From IMG/VR virus record IMGVR_UViG_3300032298_001311, positions 1-64,000 of that record: a DNA stretch of 64,000 nucleotides. The stretch is one strand, 5' to 3'. Below are positions 27,166-33,204 of this stretch, piece by piece; the stretch's first letter is position 1; each line of letters starts with the position of its first letter. A model generated the notes under the pieces. The model did no database searches, was not told where the DNA came from, and worked only from the letters and a program-made list of their open reading frames with translations. The position numbers were made by a program, and so were the translations under genes. This DNA comes from a virus.

Positions 27166-27492
27166 TTATACTGCAAAACTAGTGCCGCATCCGCAGCTTG
27201 AAATAGCATTTGGGTTTTCGAAAACAAAATTACTTCCAAAAATTTCTTTTTTATAGTCTAATTTTGTACCTAAAACGTATATTAAACTCATACCGTCAAT
27301 AACAAATTTTCTTTCATTTATATGAAAAACTTCATCATTTTCCTCTAATTCAGTTTCATTATTAAGAAACGCCCAATCATAAGTAAATCCAGCGCAGCCG
27401 CCACCTTTAACAGATAGTTTAACGCCCCATTTATTATTATTTTCGCATAGCTCTCTTATTTGATTTTTAGCAGAATCTGTAATAGAAATCAT
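27166..27492 (-). CDS. iscA: A-type Fe-S cluster carrier (IscA/ErpA-like)
   Basis: A 108-residue HesB/IscA protein with the three cluster ligands in the family spacing: Cys33 (GGGCAGFTY), Cys100 and Cys102 (SSCGCG). It should carry [2Fe-2S] or [4Fe-4S] clusters to target enzymes. Possible clients in this window are the two radical SAM proteins. It lies downstream of the giant fibre gene in reading direction order but has its own divergent promoter region (27493-27561) with TATAAATACT at 27521-27530. Fe-S carriers are known auxiliary genes of marine phages. Confidence 0.92.
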   Translation of the reverse strand: MISITDSAKNQIRELCENNNKWGVKLSVKGGGCAGFTYDWAFLNNETELEENDEVFHINERKFVIDGMSLIYVLGTKLDYKKEIFGSNFVFENPNAISSCGCGTSFAV

Positions 27493-27520
27493 GTTTTTCC
27501 TATAATTTAATGTATTTATT

Positions 27521-27530
27521 AGTATTTATA
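27521..27530 (-). promoter_or_regulatory. Late-type promoter motif before iscA (divergent region)
   Basis: Minus strand TATAAATACT upstream of iscA. A second AATAAATAC copy overlaps 27511-27520, and on the plus strand AATAAATATT at 27533-27542 points to 27562-27852. The region looks like a bidirectional late promoter. Confidence 0.5.
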
Positions 27531-27561
27531 TTAATAAATATTCCTACCAAAGGAGACAGAT

Positions 27562-27852
27562 ATGTTTGGATGGTTAAAGAGTTTATTTGGAAGTGAAACA
27601 GCACAAGAAATAGTTGTGCCCCCGCTACCAAAAGTAAAAAAAGTTGTTAAAAAGGTTACAAAACCAACTGTTAAAGAAGTTTCTAAAAAACTAGCTTTAA
27701 AAACAAAGGTTAATAAGACACCTAGAAAGCAGAAAGAAACAGTTACTCCGATAGAGCCCGTTTTTTCATCTGATAATACGGTTGTAGAGTCTGGAATAGT
27801 AGAAGTTAAGTTAAAGAAAAAAGGTGGTCGTCCAAAGAAGAGTAATATTTAA
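27562..27852 (+). CDS. Lysine-rich protein with AT-hook-like tail, 96 aa
   Basis: A plus-strand gene with a good AAAGGAG ribosome-binding site. The N-terminus MFGWLKSLFGSE is amphipathic. The middle is very Lys- and Val-rich (KVKKVVKKVTKPTVKEVSKK), and the C-terminus KKKGGRPKKSN matches an AT-hook core (GRP flanked by Lys). A DNA-binding or DNA-condensing role is plausible. No family was recognised. It converges with and overlaps the end of the DNA methyltransferase gene by 4 nt. Confidence 0.6.
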   Translation: MFGWLKSLFGSETAQEIVVPPLPKVKKVVKKVTKPTVKEVSKKLALKTKVNKTPRKQKETVTPIEPVFSSDNTVVESGIVEVKLKKKGGRPKKSNI

Positions 27853-28799
27853 TTATTGTTTTCTTCAAAAAAATTTGATATATCTCTAGGGGATGATTTA
27901 GTCTTTTTATGATTAGGTATTTCTCCTCTTTCTTTTAGACTTTTATCTTTCCCTTCTAGAGCTAATTTGGCATCTAATGCAGCTGAAAAATCTTTCATGA
28001 TTTCGTTTTGTATTCTATCTTCAGCTATCTTACAATAGTCGGCACTTAAATCTATTCCTAGATATCTACGTCCAGTTCTTTCAGCAACGAATGTAGTTGT
28101 TCCTGCACCATTAAATGGATCTAATATAACATCGTTTTGAAACGAAAAAAGTTTTAATGCTCGGTAGGCTAATTCTACAGGAAACATTGCAGGGTGTCCG
28201 TATGTTTTCATATTTCTTTCAGGAGCAATATTCCATTTAGCGTCACACCAAGTTTTAAATTCATTACCGGTTATATCAGCTAATTTAGAATCTCCTTTAT
28301 GTAGAATCTCTCCTTTACAAAATACTTCCAGAAATTCCCAAGTATATTTTAGATAAGGCCCGCTCGGACTCTTCCAAGAGCCCCATGCGGTGTAAGCACA
28401 ATTACGATGATTCTTTTCCCACAATATTTCAGCCTTCCATATAAGCCCTCTATCTAAAAGACCCTTGCTGATTATATGATGACTAGGAATATACTCGCTG
28501 AATAATGGTTGTGTGTTTATTATTATTCTTCCACCATGTTTTGTAACTCTAATACATTCGTCGAAGATTTCCCAAAGCATTTCAAAGTATTTAGGCCAAT
28601 CGGTTTTATCATCATGTGTGTCATATCCCATACCAAAGTTATATGGCGGGCTTGTAAAAACTAAATCTACACAATTATCAGGAAGATTTTTTAATATTTT
28701 TAGACTATTATCGTTAATGATTTTATTCTCATAATTCTTTGGAAAAATATTATTTGTTTTAGAAAAATCTTTAGTGTATGCCTTATATCCCTCTGCCAT
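27849..28799 (-). CDS. Type II-like DNA methyltransferase (N4-cytosine or N6-adenine), beta class
   Basis: A 316-residue DNA MTase. The catalytic motif TSPPYN (49-54) comes before the SAM-binding motif DPFNGAGTTTFVAERTGRR near residue 220, the order of the beta class. TSPPY favours N4-cytosine methylation, but N6-adenine cannot be excluded. It lies directly downstream of a candidate PD-(D/E)XK nuclease gene on the same strand and has its own sigma70-like promoter at 28819-28847. Together they look like a type II restriction-modification pair; alternatively the MTase protects phage DNA from host enzymes. Confidence 0.88.
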   Translation of the reverse strand: MAEGYKAYTKDFSKTNNIFPKNYENKIINDNSLKILKNLPDNCVDLVFTSPPYNFGMGYDTHDDKTDWPKYFEMLWEIFDECIRVTKHGGRIIINTQPLFSEYIPSHHIISKGLLDRGLIWKAEILWEKNHRNCAYTAWGSWKSPSGPYLKYTWEFLEVFCKGEILHKGDSKLADITGNEFKTWCDAKWNIAPERNMKTYGHPAMFPVELAYRALKLFSFQNDVILDPFNGAGTTTFVAERTGRRYLGIDLSADYCKIAEDRIQNEIMKDFSAALDAKLALEGKDKSLKERGEIPNHKKTKSSPRDISNFFEENNN

Positions 28800-28818
28800 A
28801 ATTGTTCCTTAAAAATAT

Positions 28819-28847
28819 ACTATAATACAAATTTCATATAAAGTCAA
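28819..28847 (-). promoter_or_regulatory. Sigma70-like promoter for the DNA methyltransferase
   Basis: Minus strand TTGACT, 17 nt, TATAGT. The -35 box overlaps the last codons of the candidate nuclease gene, so the MTase can be made independently of the nuclease. Confidence 0.55.
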
Positions 28848-29704
28848 AAGGTATCTGAAATATAAAAGCCGTTAGAATCTATAATACTTCTTAATTTTAG
28901 TCCTTTTGACTCTGCTTTTGTTATGTTTAAAAAGTCATCAGGAGTTTTATTTGAAAGATAATTAACACAGAGGTCCTCAACCATTTTAAATCTTTGATAG
29001 TTTAATGCTGGGTATTGAACTATTTTTTTATTATTTCCTCTCTGTATAACTATTGCCGATCCTTCTTCCCAAACAGCGTTAACATCAGCATCTGTAGATA
29101 CTGAAAAATTATTATCAGTAATAGCAAAACAACGAATATTAGGATTCATTTTTCTAAAATCGCTAAAAATACCTCTGACATTTTTTGTAGTTGTTTTACA
29201 GAAATGTCCTCCCTTAACTTCTCCAACAATAATAGGGAAGATATATCTTTGAAAGGAATTTTTAGAAATAATACCTAGTCCAATATCAACATCTTTATTT
29301 TCTGGATATCCTTTAGATGGAAAGTATTGCACAACTTCATCGTCTTGAAGATTTACTAATTCTATATCTGGGTATTCTGCCCAAACTTTCTCCATTTTAT
29401 TTTTAATTCTTTCAAAAACAGGAAACCATAATTGTTCCAACCAGCTAGGTCCCACTTTAATTTTAGCATAAGCATAGATGTTTTCTTTATCTCCTTTATG
29501 AGATTGTTCCCAATAAAATTGATCATAAGGTGTAATAGACGTTATGTAACTACTATAGTCACTATTAGAAACTAAATCAAGTTGTGCCAGTTCAACTGTT
29601 GGATAAATTTTAAGTGCTTGCTCAACAAGTAAAAAATCTTTTTCTTTTCTTTCATATCCAGTGTTGGTATTCTTAACTAGATTAATATGTCGATGTAGAT
29701 TCAT
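28844..29704 (-). CDS. Putative restriction endonuclease (PD-(D/E)XK-like), 286 aa
   Basis: I do not recognise a named family, but residues 138-164 fit a PD-(D/E)XK core: KDVDIGLGII supplies Asp (138 or 140), and about 22 residues later PIIVGEVKGG supplies Glu162 and Lys164. Next come KTTTKNVRGIFSDFRKMNP and the strand IRCFAITDNN, in keeping with that fold. It lies directly before a type II DNA methyltransferase and has its own promoter at 29728-29755. The likely role is sequence-specific DNA cleavage, of host or competing phage DNA. The assignment rests on motif plus neighbour. Confidence 0.55.
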   Translation of the reverse strand: MNLHRHINLVKNTNTGYERKEKDFLLVEQALKIYPTVELAQLDLVSNSDYSSYITSITPYDQFYWEQSHKGDKENIYAYAKIKVGPSWLEQLWFPVFERIKNKMEKVWAEYPDIELVNLQDDEVVQYFPSKGYPENKDVDIGLGIISKNSFQRYIFPIIVGEVKGGHFCKTTTKNVRGIFSDFRKMNPNIRCFAITDNNFSVSTDADVNAVWEEGSAIVIQRGNNKKIVQYPALNYQRFKMVEDLCVNYLSNKTPDDFLNITKAESKGLKLRSIIDSNGFYISDTF

Positions 29705-29727
29705 AATTTATTTCCTGTTAGAATTAT

Positions 29728-29755
29728 ATAATAACATTTTTATAAGATATGTCAA
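29728..29755 (-). promoter_or_regulatory. Sigma70-like promoter for the candidate nuclease
   Basis: Minus strand TTGACA, 16 nt, TATTAT, ending 23 nt before the ATG at 29702-29704. The -35 overlaps the uvsE stop. Confidence 0.5.
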
Positions 29756-30777
29756 CTAATAGATTTAGCTTTTTCGAATAAAGCAAAACTGGCTAGATTT
29801 TTAGCCTTGCTCTCACAACAAATATCAAAATTAGGCCAAAATCCTAAAGCCCATTCGTTAGCAGCATCGTTGTAATAGTAATCAGAATGTGCTCTTAATT
29901 TCTGTTTTTTGTATCCATTCTCTAATAGTTCATTGAGATCTAAAAGAGTAACATTGTTACGAACAATGTTCTCATGTAAGTGTTCTTCGCGACTCAATGA
30001 ATAATGCATAGTTGGACGCACACCGCGCCAGCTATCTATGACACGTTTAACGCGATCATCATTAGGATTGATATACTCACCAGTCTTAACCCAGTGGTGA
30101 TGTATGTCCATAACAATAGCACAATGTTTCTCTAATGATAGAACATCATCTAATCCGAAAGTAATTTCTTCGTTCTCTATGGTAATAAGGTTACGAGCTT
30201 CAGTGCTAAGATGGGGGAGAATATTAATAATGCCAGCAGCACCACGCCTACCAGCGATATGCACATTAATTTTAAAACCTTCATCGTGGAAGTATTTACC
30301 GTAACCCATCCAACGGGCCATATCTACATGGTACTCGAATTCTTCTATTGAGCGCCTGACAACATCATCATTGCTACTCGCCAAAACACAAAATTGACCT
30401 GGATGAAAACTAATACGAACGCCGAGCGCACGAGCCAGTTCGCCCACCTCGGCAAAATGTTTCTCCGCGTAAGAGCGAGTATCGTTCTGCTGCCAAAAAT
30501 AACTAAAACTAGGCTCAGTATAGACAGGGAGGATGTCGCTAGATAACCGTACCATACGCAACTGTTCATTTAGCGTCCCCACCTGTCGAACCAATAATCT
30601 AATTGATTCAATATTATGAACCATAAGGTCCCATAGTTTTTGTTCCGCGACTGCCTGGGTTTGCCTCTTTAACCATGCTACTGTAGTAGTGGAAGTATTA
30701 AGTTCTGGAATTGAAACGATGCCTTTTTTAGAATCGTGCCTAACGTATTTGCAGCAAAAGCCTATCTTGTTTGTCAT
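29752..30777 (-). CDS. uvsE: UV damage endonuclease UvsE/UVDE
   Basis: A UVDE-family TIM-barrel endonuclease, which nicks 5' of UV photoproducts. Signatures: IGFCCKYV at the N-terminus, MVRLSSDILP, RISFHPGQFCVLASS, ITIENEE, VMDIHHHW with metal ligands, and RAHSDYYYNDAANEW. I start it at ATG 30775-30777, because a TTGACA-N17-TATACT promoter at 30784-30812 ends only 6 nt upstream, which would give a leaderless mRNA. A longer frame to 30822 would cross that promoter. It probably repairs phage DNA in sunlit water. Confidence 0.92.
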   Translation of the reverse strand: MTNKIGFCCKYVRHDSKKGIVSIPELNTSTTTVAWLKRQTQAVAEQKLWDLMVHNIESIRLLVRQVGTLNEQLRMVRLSSDILPVYTEPSFSYFWQQNDTRSYAEKHFAEVGELARALGVRISFHPGQFCVLASSNDDVVRRSIEEFEYHVDMARWMGYGKYFHDEGFKINVHIAGRRGAAGIINILPHLSTEARNLITIENEEITFGLDDVLSLEKHCAIVMDIHHHWVKTGEYINPNDDRVKRVIDSWRGVRPTMHYSLSREEHLHENIVRNNVTLLDLNELLENGYKKQKLRAHSDYYYNDAANEWALGFWPNFDICCESKAKNLASFALFEKAKSIS

Positions 30778-30783
30778 ATTTAT

Positions 30784-30812
30784 AGTATAGTTGCTTTTTT
30801 GGTTAGTGTCAA
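30784..30812 (-). promoter_or_regulatory. Sigma70-like promoter giving a probably leaderless uvsE mRNA
   Basis: Minus strand TTGACA, 17 nt, TATACT; the A of the uvsE ATG is the seventh base after the -10. A TATAAATA late motif overlaps at 30777-30784. Confidence 0.6.
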
Positions 30813-31502
30813 TTATTTCCAATTTTCAATTACCCAAGGGTCTTTAACAATATGTGGATTAGGATCACCATGAAATACAGAAATACAGCTATTAGGATAA
30901 ACTGTTGGTTGTTTAATGCTAGTAAAATTCCTTTTACCATTAATAAGGGCTAGATCCTGTTTATCTCTCATTTCCCATTTATAACTTTTAATCCATTCGT
31001 CAGGCCAAAACTTTCCTTGATTAGATAATAAAGTATAAAGGTAATCTTGATCTCCGAAATTTTTGGTTATTATATTATTTCGATTAGATTGGAAATTATC
31101 CCATATCCAATGATTAATTGCTGGATTAAATTTAAAAACACTACTATTAAATTTTCTCCATCCAGGATTCATATGCCTTGTAAAATCTCTTATTATAACA
31201 AAGGATCCTTCTTGGTAATCCCATAGTTTATCGATATTATTATGAATAACAATATCTAAATCTAAAAATAAAACAGTGCCTTTTAGATTTAATTCGTTAC
31301 TGAACACATATGTTTTAAACCACCATCCTTGTATAGGTAAAGCCGGTAAAGGTTTTGTTGTTATGTGTTTATCTATTCCTGCATTATTTTCTGTTAAACA
31401 TATAAAATTAAAAGGCAAAGTACTATGTCTTTTACACATATTATATAAGACATTAACATACTGGGGTGAGTATTTGTTTCCCCATTTAAGGCAAACAATA
31501 TT
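30813..31502 (-). CDS. Glycosyltransferase-like protein without a canonical start (possible -1 frameshift product of kdsA)
   Basis: A GT-A type protein. The conserved N-terminal segment reads NIVCLKWGNKYSPQYVNVLY and continues into the frame with the first ATG only at 31439. The DxD motif is VLFLDLDIVIHNNID; later blocks are NFGDQDYL and CISVFHGDPNPHIV. Homologous-looking proteins begin at this NIVCLKWG segment, but here no ATG, GTG or TTG precedes it in frame. The open frame instead extends upstream as the -1 frame of kdsA, past the slippery site at 31535-31541. It may be made as a KdsA fusion, from a non-AUG codon (ATT at 31497-31499), or truncated from 31439. Likely acts on LPS or virion glycans. 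Confidence 0.7.
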   Translation of the reverse strand, partial: NIVCLKWGNKYSPQYVNVLYNMCKRHSTLPFNFICLTENNAGIDKHITTKPLPALPIQGWWFKTYVFSNELNLKGTVLFLDLDIVIHNNIDKLWDYQEGSFVIIRDFTRHMNPGWRKFNSSVFKFNPAINHWIWDNFQSNRNNIITKNFGDQDYLYTLLSNQGKFWPDEWIKSYKWEMRDKQDLALINGKRNFTSIKQPTVYPNSCISVFHGDPNPHIVKDPWVIENWK

Positions 31503-31528
31503 TCTTTCTTTACTTTGTATTTCTCGAT

Positions 31529-32371
31529 TTAATTGTTTTTTGCTAATGAGTCTAACTGCCTTAAGTTCTTTAATATCTCTTTTGCATCGTGAAGTTTAAT
31601 CATATTGGCACCGTCGCTAGGAGCACGATCTGGATCTTCATGTATCTCCATAAACACGCCAGCGACACCTATAGCACAAGCAGCTTTAGCAAGAGGCCAA
31701 ACCATTTCACGATCACCACCACTACTAACACCATTTGCTCCGGGATGTTGAACACTGTGAGTAGCATCAAAGATAACAGGATAACCTGTTCGCTTCATAA
31801 CCTCTAGTCCTCTAAAATCTACAACTAGATTATTGTATCCAAATGTTGTTCCTCTTTCACAAAGCATTACATTTGTATTACCTGTATAGGTTATTTTGTT
31901 TACAATATTAGTCATTGAATGTGGATCTAGGAATTGTCCTTTTTTAATATTAACGGGTAGTCCGGTGTGGCCAGCAGCAAGTAATAAATCAGTTTGACGA
32001 CAAAGAAAAGCAGGAATTTGAATTACATCAACTACTTGTTTAACATGTTCAATCTGCCAAACTTCGTGAACATCTGTAAGAACAGGTAAATCATACTCAT
32101 CTTTTATTTCTTTGAGTATTCTTAACCCTTCTTCTATTCCCACACCTCTTCCTGAATTCAAACTACTTCTATTTGCTTTATCAAAACTGCTTTTGTAAAT
32201 TAGTTTAATCTCTAATTCTTTGCAAATTTCCTTGATAGCAGCCGCAGTATAATGAGCATGATCCCTACCTTCAATTTGGCAGGGACCAGCTATTAAGACA
32301 AATGGTAATTTATTATCTATTAATGTTCCGTGAATATTAATCAAATTCGTTATCCTCTCTATGTCCAACAC
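31529..32371 (-). CDS. kdsA: 3-deoxy-D-manno-octulosonate 8-phosphate synthase, metal-dependent type
   Basis: A 280-residue KDO8P synthase (E. coli: 284), condensing PEP with arabinose 5-phosphate to make the LPS inner-core sugar precursor. Motifs: AGPCQIEGRDHA, KSSFDKANRSS, LCRQTDLLLAAG, NIKKGQFLDP and CERGTTFGYNN. Cys31, His205, Glu242 and Asp253 match the four metal ligands of the Aquifex enzyme with a constant offset of 20, so this is the metal-dependent class. It overlaps the queD-like gene start region by 35 nt. The last codons before the stop are GCA AAA AAC AAT, containing an in-frame slippery heptamer. Confidence 0.95.
   Translation of the reverse strand: MLDIERITNLINIHGTLIDNKLPFVLIAGPCQIEGRDHAHYTAAAIKEICKELEIKLIYKSSFDKANRSSLNSGRGVGIEEGLRILKEIKDEYDLPVLTDVHEVWQIEHVKQVVDVIQIPAFLCRQTDLLLAAGHTGLPVNIKKGQFLDPHSMTNIVNKITYTGNTNVMLCERGTTFGYNNLVVDFRGLEVMKRTGYPVIFDATHSVQHPGANGVSSGGDREMVWPLAKAACAIGVAGVFMEIHEDPDRAPSDGANMIKLHDAKEILKNLRQLDSLAKNN
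31535..31541 (-). promoter_or_regulatory. A-AAA-AAC slippery heptamer, candidate -1 programmed frameshift site
   Basis: On the minus strand kdsA ends TTA GCA AAA AAC AAT TAA. A AAA AAC is a perfect X-XXY-YYZ heptamer in the correct kdsA phase, two codons before the stop. Slippage by -1 enters the glycosyltransferase frame. A weak AAGG lies about 17 nt upstream. No convincing stimulatory stem is seen just downstream; a 5-bp TGGGG/CCCCA hairpin lies about 50 nt away. Confidence 0.5.
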
Positions 32372-32813
32372 GCATAGCCATGTTGGAATCAGTTTCTCTA
32401 ACTTCTACTTTACAACACCAAATACGCTTTGCTTCTTCAACACCGTAGTTCGGCAAAAAGATGGTATTTACATATTCGTATAAAAAGTCTGCTAAACCTT
32501 CACATCCAGTTTTAGAGACCTCTGTGATTTTCGCTAACCCTAGCGTACCGAGTCGCAATAGTTCATCACGTTGTGGGTCATCTTCAGCAACTAATAGCGT
32601 ATGGTCAAACCAATCCTCAAGCAATGCTTTTAGTGGTTTCAGACCGCCAAAGTCCATGCACCAGTTGCGAGCGTCTAGCGTATCGCACTCAAATTCAAAA
32701 TGAAAAGATAGTGCGTACCCATGTATTAAACGACAGTGGCTATCAGCCCTCCATTGACGATATGCTACTGGTCCTATTTGTCTATAAGTTTTTGTTGAAA
32801 TATATTTTGTCAT
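32337..32813 (-). CDS. queD: QueD/6-pyruvoyl-tetrahydropterin synthase-like protein
   Basis: A 158-residue T-fold protein. MDFGGLKPLKALLEDWFDHT plus LLVAEDDP and VEVRETDSNMA are characteristic of QueD/PTPS. The catalytic Cys27 and zinc His31 are present in CRLIHGY, but the next zinc His is Tyr33 and the first zinc His is not obvious, so the metal site may differ. QueD makes 6-carboxy-tetrahydropterin on the 7-deazaguanine route, used by some phages to modify DNA; no other gene of that route is in the window. The start at 32811-32813 is set by GGAG 6 nt upstream. Confidence 0.7.
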   Translation of the reverse strand: MTKYISTKTYRQIGPVAYRQWRADSHCRLIHGYALSFHFEFECDTLDARNWCMDFGGLKPLKALLEDWFDHTLLVAEDDPQRDELLRLGTLGLAKITEVSKTGCEGLADFLYEYVNTIFLPNYGVEEAKRIWCCKVEVRETDSNMAMRVGHREDNEFD

Positions 32814-32933
32814 CTCTTGCTCCACCGATAAGTTTGATGACATGCAGAATATTTAAAGAGGGTTGAATGCCTAAGTCCTCTAATAATATTTACATAATAA
32901 TGTATACATATTATAAAATCAAGTAAATATTTC

Positions 32934-33161
32934 ATGGGTAAAAAACAAAATATAGATTGGGATAATGAAGAATATCAAATAAGCTCTGAATATAAAGGAG
33001 TTAAAAAAAGTCTTCGTAGACAACGAATCGAAATTTGCGAATCTTGTGAAATGATGACTAAACTTAAAACCTGTAGTGAATGTGGCTGTTTTTTACCTGC
33101 AAAAGTATATTTTAAAATGTTTGATTGCCCTCTTGGAAAATGGCCATCTAAATACTCATAA
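32934..33161 (+). CDS. Zinc-ribbon protein, 75 aa
   Basis: A small plus-strand gene. After a basic N-terminal half (KGVKKSLRRQRIEI) comes a Cys cluster: ICESCEMM, TCSECGCFLPAKV and FDCPLGKWP, i.e. CxxC-x9-CxxCxC plus a terminal Cys, which suits one or two zinc ions. It sits between the queD-like gene and a plus-strand fibre gene. The ribosome-binding site is weak. Similar small zinc ribbons occur in large phages; a nucleic-acid or assembly role is possible, but function is unknown. Confidence 0.6.
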   Translation: MGKKQNIDWDNEEYQISSEYKGVKKSLRRQRIEICESCEMMTKLKTCSECGCFLPAKVYFKMFDCPLGKWPSKYS

Positions 33162-33168
33162 GCTAATA

Positions 33169-33178
33169 CGATAAATAT
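33169..33178 (+). promoter_or_regulatory. T4-like late promoter motif, plus strand
   Basis: CGATAAATAT on the plus strand, 26 nt before the fibre gene start at 33205, with GAGGAT as ribosome-binding site. It shows that the motif tracks gene orientation. Confidence 0.6.
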
Positions 33179-33204
33179 GATTAGTTCGATCGAGGATCAT
33201 AAGT

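Noticed and set aside
28844-29704. Reading the gene as part of a toxin-antitoxin or other defence system
   Set aside because: The PD-(D/E)XK-like core and neighbouring DNA methyltransferase fit restriction-modification better; no antitoxin-like partner is present.
30778-30822. Upstream start for uvsE
   Set aside because: The added 15 residues would be encoded by the promoter region and lack family similarity; ATG 30775-30777 begins exactly at the conserved N-terminus.
31455-31490. TGGGG/CCCCA hairpin as frameshift stimulator
   Set aside because: It starts about 50 nt beyond the slippery heptamer, whereas stimulators normally lie 5-9 nt downstream; kept only as a remark.
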